Source: Hondaea fermentalgiana (Eukaryota; Sar; Bigyra; Thraustochytrida; Thraustochytriidae). Taken from it: 64,000 bases of DNA. This document shows positions 1-10,456 of this stretch, one piece after another (positions within the stretch are counted from its first letter, which is position 1; each line of letters opens with the position of its first letter). The translations under genes and the position numbers were made by a program. The notes beneath the pieces are model-generated. The model did not search any database. It was not told the origin of the DNA and saw only the letters and a program-made list of their open reading frames with translations. The stretch covers positions 54,979 to 118,978 of the forward strand of contig NPFB01000110.1 of assembly GCA_014084085.1 (NCBI GenBank). Direction: 5' to 3'.

Positions 1-1026
1 CTCGTCAGCGACGGTTGGGACGTACGAGGCCTGTACGCGACCCTCAAATATAGCCTTGAAGTCGGTGGCACTGAACCATTTGCTACGTGTGATGTCAAGC
101 ACGCCGTTCTTGAGGCATCCGATACGCTTGGTGAGATCAGCTTGCAGAAGCTTTTTGATAAGCGCCGTGGCGTTTGGATCCATGTACGTGGGGTAATCCA
201 CGACACCATGCAAAATGCGCTGGTAAATCCCAATGGATGACTCTGCGTAAAAGGGAGGGCAACCAACCAACATTTCATAAATGAGCACTCCGAGCGCCCA
301 CCAGTCAACGGGGCAACCGTGACCCTTGCTTTGAATGATTTCTGGGGCAAGGTACTCTGGCGTACCGCAGAGCGTAAAAGTGCGATCCTTGATCTTCTTG
401 GCGAAACCAAAGTCGGCAATTTTGAGGTAGCCGGTACGCGTGATGAGCAGATTTTCCGGCTTGAGGTCCCGGTATGCAATGCCAAGATGGTGTAAATAGC
501 CAAACGCTAGGACGACTTGACTCGCGAAGAAATTAGCCTCCGAGTTTTGTACGCTTACCTCGTTACGCAAGTAAGTAAAGAGCTCGCCGCCCGGTACATA
601 TTCGAGTACCATAAAAATGCGTGATTCATCCTGGAAAAAGGTCGTCATGTTCACGATAAAGGGATGATCAAGCTCGTTCAGCAGCAAGACTTCATTTTTC
701 ACATGTTCCACCTGTTTGAGTCGGAGAATTTCCGTCTTTTTCAGAGTTTTCATTGCGTAGACGCGGCTGACCTTTGACTCATCTTCCTCGTGGCCAGTGT
801 ACTCGACAAGGCGCACTCGACCAAAGGTACCTGTGCCGAGCGTTGTTCCATCAACAAAGTCGGATGCCTTGGCGCCAATGAGCTTGCTTCCCTGGTGCTG
901 CGTGTATCCATCAACGCCAAGCGATGAAGCGGCTTGGCTGCCCTGGGTGATGCTGAAGCCATCAACACCTGTGCCTCCTGCGCCGCTGCCTCGCGAGGAG
1001 CCAAGGACCTTGCGAATCGACTGCAT
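1..1026 (-). CDS. PKA-type AGC serine/threonine kinase catalytic subunit (3' end cut by window edge)
   Basis: Reading the minus strand from ATG 1026 gives 342 uninterrupted codons that run off the window, so the C-terminus is missing. A short Gly/Ser-rich N-terminus leads into a complete kinase core. The glycine loop is GTGTFGRV, the VAIK lysine lies in YAMKTLKK, the catalytic loop is YRDLKPENLL and the DFG motif is DFGFAKK. The activation loop TFTLCGTPEYLAPE matches the PKA/PRKX subfamily, with its phosphorylatable Thr before LCGTPE. The C-lobe stretch ending KWFSATDFKAIFEGRV also follows the PKA pattern. Known role of the family: cAMP-dependent phosphorylation of Ser/Thr in R-R-x-S/T contexts, held inactive by a regulatory subunit. 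The AGC tail with its terminal hydrophobic motif lies outside the window. PKG or another AGC kinase is less likely because no cyclic-nucleotide domain precedes the kinase. Confidence 0.93.
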   Translation of the reverse strand, partial: MQSIRKVLGSSRGSGAGGTGVDGFSITQGSQAASSLGVDGYTQHQGSKLIGAKASDFVDGTTLGTGTFGRVRLVEYTGHEEDESKVSRVYAMKTLKKTEILRLKQVEHVKNEVLLLNELDHPFIVNMTTFFQDESRIFMVLEYVPGGELFTYLRNEVSVQNSEANFFASQVVLAFGYLHHLGIAYRDLKPENLLITRTGYLKIADFGFAKKIKDRTFTLCGTPEYLAPEIIQSKGHGCPVDWWALGVLIYEMLVGCPPFYAESSIGIYQRILHGVVDYPTYMDPNATALIKKLLQADLTKRIGCLKNGVLDITRSKWFSATDFKAIFEGRVQASYVPTVADE

Positions 1027-2662
1027 GCTCAAGGCTTGAATGTGTCGACAACCTTATGCGCCGAGAGACTGCGGCGCGTCGCGATCGATAGGTTGTGTAC
1101 GCCCTCTTGGTGCGCGCAGGCGTAGCAGCCGCAAAGGCGCTCACGCAGCCGCGTGAAGCGAGTCAGGACCCCTCGGTGCCCGGGACCAAGCGCTGTAAGA
1201 CTGCTTTGCCCGCGGTCTGCCCCTTGGCAACCAACCCTCACCATGCGCAATGATTGCCCAGGATCTCAATGTCAATCGAGGTGTGTGCTTGCGGCGCGGT
1301 GCCGCGCTGAGAGCTTGTAGTTCCCGTACAGAGCACTCACCTTTTGTTGTACAGTAACCCGAGTCCAATTTGTCCACTTTTGGAATCTGAACTCCGCGCT
1401 GAGAAGCTACAGCAAAGTCACTTGGGCCGCTTGCTCCATTGGGCACCGTGTATCGAGCTATTTCGAACGGAATTATCCCGTCTTTAGCTTGCTTGGGCTT
1501 ATTTCTCTCCCCCTTTCCGATGCTACGTTGGTCGCACGCACATGCAATGCCACTGTAGGCTTTTTCTCCGCATCCAAGGCTTGGTTTTCTTTTTTTTAAA
1601 CACTCTTACTTTTGCAGCCATTTCTGCCTCACTATCAACACGAATGACTTTGTTGTAACAATAAGACGAGGCCTACGCTTTCCCCTCCCCTCCCCACCTC
1701 CTCCCCCTCTTTCTCACGAAATTGCCATGCGCTCGCAAGTGGTGCGTGTGGCTCGCACGAGAAGGCGGCTGGACCCCCGCCGCCAGAGGCATTGGTGGTA
1801 GATGTGGCCCGGACAAGCGATCCGACCTGGACTACCGCGCTTCCCTGCTCCCCCATGGACTCTCTCTAATGAGCCTATTATCCACTCACCAACCAACCGC
1901 CCGCCTCTGTAGCAGTAACGTACACCGGCGGCTGGCAGCTGCGACTCGAACTCGGAGCCAAAGGTGCTCAACGGATGGGTGTGCGAAAGCTGGGGGTGCG
2001 CGCAGGGGGTGCGCGGTCGGCCCCGATTTCGGGGCCAAACGGAACGTTTGAGCTCTTCATCCATCATCTCCAGGCGGAAGCGACTCACAGTCAGTCGAAG
2101 AGTGACGAGGCAGGTCCGCTTCGCGCTGAGACGGACGACGGCGCGGCGCTCGCTCCGGCCGCAAGCGTCCTCGTCTCTGCGCAACGAGCCGCGACGGAGT
2201 CTTGGGATTTCACTTGGTCTTCGCGAGGCCGTCGTTTCGTCTCGTCGCGAATCGTTTCGTCTTCAGCTCATCGTCCCGCGCGTTATCGTCGTTGCGTACT
2301 ACTGCCGCGAGCAACTGACCATACAGAGCGCCAAGAGGGAAGCTAGCGTTTTGAAGAATTGGAAAAAGCAGAGAGCGAGTGATTTCGTTCGCTCTCGGCG
2401 TCGAATTTTGCCTCCCGTCTTTGCGGACCGAGAGGGCCACGAATTGGTCGCCGTGGGTTGGGTTTCATTCTGACTTTCCCGGTCCATTCACCACGAAACA
2501 TCACGCCTTGCTTTTTCCTTGCTTTGGTTTTCACTTTGATTTGGTCACGGGATCGATCACATCCGGCCTATATCAACACCAACCTTGTTCGGATCGAAAC
2601 GCTGCAATATTTTACAGGGCATTTCTTGGGTGTCCAGAGTGTGAATCTTTGTGGACTGCAAG
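1027..2662. other. Divergent intergenic region, no gene recognised
   Basis: About 1.6 kb lies between the start codons of the minus-strand kinase and the plus-strand zinc-finger gene, so it should hold both promoters and 5' UTRs. Pyrimidine-rich stretches lie near 1677-1715 and 2500-2530. Several open frames exist on both strands, but they have skewed composition and match no family I know. I see no clear TATA box. Confidence 0.6.
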
Positions 2663-3142
2663 ATGAGTGGATATGCGAGCAGATATGCAGATCGAAACGC
2701 GACAGCGGCTCGCGACTGGGCGGCAGAGCGACAGGCCAAGATCGAGCGCGCAAAGCGCCTTCGCGAGGAAAGAAAACGAGGCACCGTCACCGAAGACTGC
2801 ACATTTGCACCACAACGCTTCAACAATGTCGAACCGAGCGTTGGCTCGAGTCGCATGGGCCCAGCGTCAGAGTACTCTCAGGATTACATTAGCAACTTTC
2901 ATTACGCCCCGGCGCATGAATCGCCGCGGGACGAAACAAGCGTACCTCTGTATGCACTCAATCGTAAAATGAGCGCAGGAAGTGTGAGCAGCAAAGGTAG
3001 CGTCGATAGCTTTGGTCTTAATCATGCACCAGCGCCCCGAATGGGCCGCATGAGCCATGCCGGCCATGCCATCGTCTCGCAACACCATCCGCACCAAATG
3101 CAGGACCAACATGCAAATCAACATCAGCAACAACACCAACAT

Positions 3143-3185
<43 letters not shown>

Positions 3186-5221
3186 GTCAATATCAATCAA
3201 GATACCAGCATCGCGACTACCAACCCCAGTTACAAACTCACTCGAACCAGCATCACCAGCACTATCAGCAACAATACGACCAATATCAGAATCCTTCCCA
3301 GTACGCTCCTTCGATTCAAACGGGAGGGACCGAGTATGAGCGCAAGAGCTCGTCTCCGCGGTTTGATGCTCTTGCCAGCGAGGTGCACCGCCATGGGCAT
3401 CAAGGGCCGGCTTCTGAGTCAAGGAACGGCAATGACCTGTCGAGCAACTATGCTTCTCAGAACATGAACAACGGAAACAACTGGGGCGCGAGCAGGAACG
3501 AGAATACCTTTTCTGACCTTTCGTACGAATTTGCGTCAACCTCATCTCCTCACATGGGCAATCAGCGTCAACGCAGCCGTAATCAACTCGAACATGACAC
3601 GGAGGCAAGCTCGCATCATCATTCCCATCATGGTTATGAACCTAGTGAGGCGCATGCGCAGCATTACCACAAGACGCAGCAACCCCCCTCCTCGGCCTCA
3701 TCTGCGTCCTCTTCGAACTCGATCGAGCCGTCGCAGAGCGCAGAGCAATATCTAGGTGGCGCAAGTCGCTTGGTGCTACTGAAAAATAAGCTAGCAAGTC
3801 CAAGTGCAACGCGTCGCCGTCCTTCTTCGCGAACGACAAGCGGTGGACCACTGTCCTCTCGCGCACGTATGGCAGCTACAATCCCCGCGACCTCAGCGCC
3901 ACGAAGCACGGATGTTTGTACACGCCAATCAGGGTGCACGTGCTCGCAGTGCGGCGCTCACGCGGACCTGCACAACACTGCGGGCGCAACAAGTCATTTT
4001 CAGGGGGACAAGCCCGAGTCGCAAAACCATCCTCGAGGGAATTCGAAGAAGAAGGCCACCACAAGACCTCCATGGAACGACGATTTTGCTGCAGCAACGC
4101 CACCGGAACCTGAAGTCGACCTGGATCAGCATGACACGTTCGTAGGAAGAGGAGGAGGAGGAGCAACTGCAGCAGAAACGATGGAAACGCGCGAACCTCG
4201 AGCCAGACCTGCACGCAGGTCTGCGAGCCGGCGCCGTGCAGAATGGCGAGGTCCGCTTGATGATACTCCGGAGAGTCGCGATAGCCCGGAGCCACAAAGT
4301 GCGCGAAAGCAGCCCAGTCATGAGCAAATTTCCGTGAACGAGATGCGCCGTGAGCTGCGTGGTGATGGCGCCGACTTTATCCAGCAAATGCACAATCAAA
4401 AGCCGAAAGCAAGTGCTGCAGCCAGTGCCTCACGCGGTGGACAGTACCCCATGCAGCGCGCAAATCCCCGGCAGCATCAACGTTCCGCCTACGAGCAACC
4501 TGAGGAAAGACGTATGCCTGCCCAGCAATCGCATCAGTCTGCCATGGATCAGTCTGCAGCGCAAGCGCCCTACCGTGGGATGTTCGTCCCGGGAAATAAC
4601 GACGAGCCTGTTTCCTTGGAGGAGATGCCTGCGGTGGCAAGCGGTAATGTTCCGACGGGCGAGGAGATTCCAGAGTACGCACCTTCAGAGCCACTTTACC
4701 CATGTCCGAGCTGTGGACGCAAATTTCGCAAGCCAACGCTTGAAAAGCATAGCAAGGTCTGCAAAAAGGTCTTTAAGCAAAAACGCGAGGCCTTTGACAC
4801 CACGCAGGCACGCCTCAAGGGTGTCATGCAGAACCCAGATGATGCTCGCGTCGTCAAGTCGGCGTTGAGCAAGGGTGCATCCCGCGCGGGTGCCGCGCGC
4901 GCCTCGTCGGGTGCCACGAAGAAGAGCGGCGGCAACAAGTGGAAGAAGCAATCGCAGGCGCTGCGCGAGGCGATGAAGTACAACAAGATTCTTGCCAAGG
5001 CGAAAGCCGATGGCAAGGATATTTCCTCCGTTCCGCCTCCGCCCACAAGTCAGGATGATAGTGATCTCGTGCCTTGCCCTCACTGTGGGCGTACTTTCAA
5101 CGAGAAAGCGGCGGAACGACACATTCCGCGATGCAAGGACACGAAAGCAAAGCCGACACGTCTGGTTCGGGGCGGAGGCAAGAATGCCGCAGCACGGCCG
5201 CGGGGCGGCATGCGAAGGTGA
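2663..5221 (+). CDS. Large Gln/His-rich protein with two C-terminal C2HC zinc fingers (ZC2HC1-like)
   Basis: The ATG at 2663 gives 852 aa; the same frame is open a little upstream but without an ATG. The N-terminus is a basic helical segment (AARDWAAERQAKIERAKRL). A low-complexity His/Gln region follows around residues 140-200, encoded by CAG/CAT runs near 3120-3185, and then a long disordered Ser/Arg-rich middle. Two CxxC-x11-HxxxC fingers close the protein: C681, C684, H696, C700 and C805, C808, H820, C824. The finger CPSCGRKF with HSKVC, and its spacing, match the C2HC finger of ZC2HC1/FAM164 proteins. These are common in flagellated eukaryotes and poorly characterised. The link to cilia or cytoskeleton is only inference. 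It converges on the SLC12 gene. Confidence 0.85.
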
Positions 5222-5329
5222 ATTGGATCGAAGAGCTCGCGTTTCACGCAACGCGGATCATCGCTCGCAGAGCAACACGTGCCCATCATATGCACCCGTT
5301 CCCTCTTTCCCTTCACGCCAAAGAGATGT

Positions 5330-5640
5330 TGAACAACCAATATCAGCCTGGATACTTTGACACAGACGCTTTTATTAGCGAAAATGGTGACGTCATCGCT
5401 GTCTGCGGCATTTCTGTACTTGATGGCTCCGGGTTCGACAAAGAAGAGCAAATTTCATATAAAACACATTTTTTCCACTCTTTCTCTCGAATCAAGCTTC
5501 AGTCTTCACATTTCAATACTGGGTGGAACCTGGACACGCAAGAACAGCGGGGGCAAGTCCTTGCGCGCGGGACCTCGCGCAAGGACGAGGTCCCGCACGG
5601 TTTCAATGTTAAATACCACATTTTCCGCATTGCATTGTGA
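5330..5640 (-). pseudogene. Degenerate tandem copy of the 3' end of the adjacent SLC12 gene
   Basis: The segment 5330-5640 aligns along its length with 5640-5880, which holds the 3' UTR and last ~40 codons of the SLC12 gene. Shared landmarks on the plus strand include TTTGAC.CAGACGCT, GGTGA.G.CAT, TATTCCACTC-like tails, GGAACCTGG.CACGC and AAGTCCTTGCG. Translated on the minus strand, the copy gives NIETVRDL then LPPLFL, against YIENLRVL then LPPVVL in the real C-terminus. The copy carries extra sequence, including a ~20 bp GC-rich insertion that forms hairpins. It has no helix-coding region and cannot make a transporter. It is best read as a partial local duplication that decayed. Confidence 0.7.
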
Positions 5641-5756
5641 GCAATCAATGTCAACCGAGAAATTTGACTCAGACGCTGGTAGTAGCGACGACGGTGATGC
5701 CATTGCCGCCTGCTCGCCCAAGAAAAGCACATTTATTCCACTCCTTCTCCCTCGGA

Positions 5757-8700
5757 TCAAATTTCAGTCGTCACGATTGGATCAATATTGGAACCTGGGC
5801 ACGCCAAAACAACGGGAGGAAGTCCTTGCGTGAGGACCCGCAGGTTTTCAATGTATATTGCCGCATTGCGCGTATTGATTCGCGAGTGACTTGGGGGCCG
5901 CGGAAGTGGTAAGAACACGACGCATCCTTTGTTCCCGCTGTGTTCCTGCACCATTGCATTGAGCTCAGCACAATGCTCGAGCTCCGTGAGGGGATGTGTG
6001 CGAGGATTCCGACGAACCCTGCGGAGCGCGCTGTGGCTGGAAGAGACTGGACCGAGATCTTCAAGCTGGTTCTGGGCGCTGTTGATCGCGGCGGAAGAAG
6101 AGTTACCAACGTCGGCAAAGTCATCATCTTCGGCAAGGGCTGTGTGTTCCTCGAAGAGCGCCGCGCCAACTGCGGGCAAAACAAGAATCTCGGCCTCAAC
6201 ACGAATCGCCCGGAGGAGCTTTCGAAGGGTTTCGTATGCCTGAAACGCGCTTCGTTTGGCCTCATCGGAACCTCTTGCGTGTGTCACGCTAGGGCATGCC
6301 GCAATGACGCGTAACTTGGTATGATCTTCCCAAATATTGCAGCGGTGAAGACCAAAAGCTAATTGCATCTGTAGCGCAAGAGTCCCGGATGGATCATTCC
6401 AATCGGATTCGTCCGTGGACCACAAATCGATGGTTGTCAACCGATCCAACTCGTCGTCCTCAAGGGTCTCTTCACGAATCGGTGTGCCCTGCAAGGATGA
6501 AGGGAACGAAAAGCTTTGCGCAGTTCGCACGCGTGCACCATTGTCGCTCTCATTCACATCATCGGCAGCCTCCTCGTCCAACTCGCTGCTTTCCCCAAGA
6601 TGGTACGGAACATCGACGGTATCATCGGGATGAGCACGTTGTGCCTCTTCGTTGGTTTCAATGTCGATGTCCAAGGCGCTGCCATCGTGCACCACGTCAT
6701 TGTTGATTTCAATTTCATCGTGTGCATCTTGTGCGCGTGCTCCTGGAAAACAAAGGCCAAGGGAAGATGCAGGCGAGGAACGAAATGGAAACCTACTCGA
6801 CCGACGGTGCCCTGCGGCGTCGCGACGTCGCTTACACTCCATGATGAGATTCTTGTCAAGCCGATCAAAGTGCTCGGCGACAAGAAGGTTCTTTTCGAGC
6901 ACGAGAATGTCTGCCAGGGTCTCGCAAAAGTTAACTTTGGCCTCCGCATCTGTCTCGGCCTCTGCATCCTCTGCAAAGGCGTCGACGAGATGATTGATTT
7001 CGTCGAGCATAGCGGAGGCTTTGGTGTCACTGAATGAGATGGAGGAGGTATACTGTGACGACAACGGTCGTGGCGATGAGGTGGGCGGCAAGTCCGAGTT
7101 TGTCGAGAACGTAGCGCCCTGTGCAGAAGGCGCCATTGTATTGTCAACAATTGCATTATTGCCTAAATGCTGCGCGGCTGCGGATGTGTGAGAAAAGCTC
7201 GCGGCTGCGGACGAAGAAGGAGATGGCCCCGAGCTTGACGTGCTTTGAAAAGCCTGAATGCAAACTGTGTTTGGGCGCAAACCGCCAAGGCCGGCGCTCA
7301 TGAGCAGACTGCGCATACCGCTAACGAGAGAGGGCGCGAGGACAACCTCGTGAAAAGCTTTTGCGCCAGTTTGCGCGAAAAAGTCTACCCAGAGCTGCTT
7401 AAGCCTCTCACACGCGAGAGCGAAGTCAGGCATCTCGGCGAGGACACCTTTTTCAGGCTGTCGCGCAATGAGAACGTTACCAACGACGTAAAGACCGCCT
7501 TTTTTGAGATTGTTGCAGAAGTTGAGCAAGGCAAATTGTCCTTTGGGGTAGCGCGGTAAGAAGAGTACAGAGGGCCGCCAAAACTTGGGATGGCTTCGAC
7601 GCAGGTCCAGACGCAGCAAGTACTTGCGAACCTGGTGGTAGATGAGAGCCTGTGAAACGTCGCCCCAGGGGGTCACAGGAGCAGTCACATGTACGTAATA
7701 AGCGAGACCAGCGAGCATGCAAAATGCGAGCATGCCTTGCTGCGGGGATGTAATGAAGATGATAAAGAGAGCGGATAGTGCGCCTGCGAGCGCCGTGTGC
7801 CATGAAAAGTAAGCGAAACGCGGACGAAAGTTTGGCGCGCTGGTCATGCGTAGGGCAAAGCACGCGAGATTGAGGAAAATGTAGACGAGCAGGACGCAGT
7901 CCGTGACGAGCGCAGCGATGGCGTCGAGGCGGCCGTACAAGAGACAAATTTGGGCGACAGCCCAACACAGCCCGAGGGCGACCTGCGGCTCGTCCTCCCG
8001 AGCCGACCCTTGCTTGAAGGGCGCGAGGAGAGGCAAGAGGCCATCCCGAGCCAGCGACTGGAGTAGGCGAGCTGATCCCTGTATGTTGCCAAGAGCGGAC
8101 GATAGCGAGCAAGTGAGGATACCGACGATGATGAAACCGGGGACGACGCATTCGTCTTTGAAGATGGTGCGATTCTCCTTGAGCGTCTGTCGGGGAAGCG
8201 TTAGCGCAAAGACACAGATGAGCAAAAGGTAGAGGGACACGGTGAAGGCGATCGCTCGCAAGGTCCCGGGGCCGATTGAGGCTGCCGGATCCCGAAGCTT
8301 GCCCGAGGACCCCGCGCCTGCAGTAATACCGGTGAACGCAGGGAAAATAATCACAAAAACGCTGAGAAATGACTGTCCTGCGTCCACGTTCGAGGTTGAT
8401 GTGGAAGGTTCGGGGACTGGGAGGGGAGACGAAAAGTTGAACCAAAAGTTCTCCATGAATCGCGACATTGAAGGTTTGGCTTCCCCCCCCGGCACAAAGA
8501 GTAAGCTGGCGATGCCGAGCACAACACTGGCCATCATGACTCCAGTAATAAGATTGGTGAGTTTACCCATGGCAGTGCCGACGGTGGACGCAGCAGCCGT
8601 GAGCACGAGCAGTGTAAGACTGGCAATGAGTGTGCTGAGGTGCGCGCGGTTTTCAACAAAGGTAGTGCAGTTTTCAGCATCCTCGTCGCAGAGGAAAGAA

Positions 8701-9333
8701 TTCACAAAGGTCTCGGCAAAAGCAATGAGGCTGAATGCGGTTGAAACGCTAAGCGAGAGCGAGAAAATGACGCCAACAGAGACGCCGAGTTCGGGGCCAA
8801 TGCTCCTAGAGATCATAAAGTACGCGCCTCCGCCCTTCATGGTCCCGTTGGTGGAGATGGCTGCGAGGCTTAGCGCTGTCATGACATTAACAAATGTGCC
8901 TGCGCAGAGCATGACAAAGACCCCGAAGAACCCTGCCTCACCGACGGCCCAGCTCATGCGCACAAAGAGAACGGCGCCGAGGATGGATGAGAGGCACGGG
9001 AAGAAGACCCCTTCGAGGGTCCCAAGACCATTTGCTCTGTACTGACTGCGACTCCGGATCCCGCGCAATCGGGCCCGCGACGCGGGACCCCGTCTCCTTG
9101 GTCCCGAGCTACTGTTGTTGCTACCATTGTGGTGACTGCTGTTGTAGTTGCTGTTGCTGTTGCTGATGCTGTGCCCGCTGCCGCTGCCGCTGGTGCTGGT
9201 GAGACTGCCGCTGTTGAAGCCGGCATCACTGGCGCCAGCACCAAGCAGAGGGGCCTCGTGCGAGCCAAGCGGCGTAAGCTGGTGCATGCCCGCTCCTCCT
9301 TCCAGCGCTCCCGGTTTGCGCCGGAGTCCTCTG

Positions 9334-9372
<39 letters not shown>

Positions 9373-9437
9373 CGCTTGCTTTCTTGCTTGATTGTTTGAC
9401 GCACGCATCTCTCACCGACTTTTGTCGATTTATACAT
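5757..9437 (-). CDS. SLC12-family cation-chloride cotransporter
   Basis: The most upstream ATG (9437) gives 1,226 aa; the next (9287) gives 1,176 aa. The extra N-terminus of the longer form is a KQAS repeat encoded by a GCTT microsatellite, so 9287 is a plausible true start. Family marks are clear. TM1 contains GTLEGVFFPCLSSILGAVLF, followed by FVRMSWAVGEAG and the KGGGAYFMISRSIGPELG segment of TM3. About 12 hydrophobic segments follow, then a long cytoplasmic C-terminus with acidic insertions (middle third of the protein). The protein ends in the SLC12 C-terminal fold. The family carries Cl- with K+ and/or Na+ across membranes for volume and ion balance. The sequence resembles the KCC/SLC12A9 side more than NKCC, but ion specificity cannot be read here. 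The 3' end is partly duplicated downstream. Confidence 0.93.
9334..9390. repeat. GCTT tetranucleotide microsatellite
   Basis: Some 12 near-perfect GCTT units lie at the 5' end of the SLC12 gene. If the ATG at 9437 is used, they encode a KQAS repeat; if 9287 is used, they are 5' UTR. Confidence 0.95.
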
Positions 9438-9901
9438 GAATCGAGCATGAAAGGCGAACAAGAGGGAAGGAAAGAGGGAGGAAGATAAGATGGGACGGCA
9501 CAACTCACCGCGGCTTTTTCCGGCACGACTTTACAGAAGAGACGAATTGAGGCGACAACGTGCGTGCAGAAGAAATGCACGCCTGACGAACACAAACGTC
9601 TCATGTTTGGCATGGCGGTCAAGGCGATCTATGGCGGTCAAGGCAATCTATCTATCCATCGGCTTCAAGCATTGGCTTCAAGCGAGTCAAAAATCATACA
9701 TGAGCTTTGCCATTATTTGTAACGAGCGAGCGACATCACAGGTATGGTGTCTTGTTGTGTGTGATGCCGACGCAAAGGGGTTGTGGCCAAGCCAAGACAT
9801 ATCGTGTATGGAACCACTGTCAGGTCGAGTCAGGAGCGCGAGAGACATCAATCACATTTGAGGCGCCCAAAGAGAAAGAGATTGCCCTCTTTGGACATGG
9901 T
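9438..9901. other. Intergenic region, nothing recognised
   Basis: This lies between the SLC12 5' end and the 3' end of the four-helix membrane protein, both on the minus strand. It is AT-richer than the genes. A short direct repeat of ATGGCGGTCAAGGC.ATCTAT lies at 9609-9654. No gene or clear promoter motif is visible. Confidence 0.5.
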
Positions 9902-10456
9902 TTAGGCCTTGGACATCATGGTATCGGTCTCCGAGACAGGAGCCTCTGAGGTGTTTGCGTTGTGTTGCTGGTTCAGGGGTTCGCCCTGGCGCTTGCCGTT
10001 GTCGACGTCTTCGCTCGCGCGGGTGAAGAGCGCGAGGCAGATGAGCCAGGCAGCAAAGGCGGCCGTAATGATCTGAAATGCAAAGCCATACCCATACTTT
10101 ACGCCGAGATAGTCGGCGAGGAACTCCTCGTCCCGCACGTGGACCACCACGAGACCAACTGCAGCCATCGAAGCGCCGACCACGCCGCAGTTGAGCACGG
10201 TCACGAGCACGTACACCTTGTTGATACAGCAGCACGCCAAGAAGGCGAGGCCGCTCGAGAGCACCGCGAGCGCGAGCGCCACCGCGCTGCTCTTCATGGC
10301 GGCGTCCAGCCAATCCTTCTCAATCGCATTGTCCCCCACCAGGCTCACCTCGACCCCCGTGTTATCGAACTCGATCCACACGCCGCCCAGCGCGACCGCC
10401 GCGAAAACCACGTTCAGGGCCGCCGCGCCCACGGTCAGCAGCGCCATGAACCCCAT
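9902..10456 (-). CDS. Small four-helix (claudin/PMP22-like topology) membrane protein
   Basis: 184 aa from ATG 10456. This start is chosen because the first helix begins right at the methionine (MGFMALLTVGAAALNVVF). The frame is open upstream, but only through GC-rich and CAG-repeat sequence that looks like 5' UTR. Four hydrophobic segments lie at about residues 2-26, 48-70, 75-100 and 118-142. A larger first loop carries a GGVW motif (compare the W-x(n)-GLW signature of claudin-like tetraspans), and a polar tail ends the protein. No N-terminal cleavage site is evident. The role is unknown; such proteins usually organise membranes or junctions. Two other proteins of the same size and topology lie at 14.4 and 15.3 kb. 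Confidence 0.75.
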   Translation of the reverse strand: MGFMALLTVGAAALNVVFAAVALGGVWIEFDNTGVEVSLVGDNAIEKDWLDAAMKSSAVALALAVLSSGLAFLACCCINKVYVLVTVLNCGVVGASMAAVGLVVVHVRDEEFLADYLGVKYGYGFAFQIITAAFAAWLICLALFTRASEDVDNGKRQGEPLNQQHNANTSEAPVSETDTMMSKA

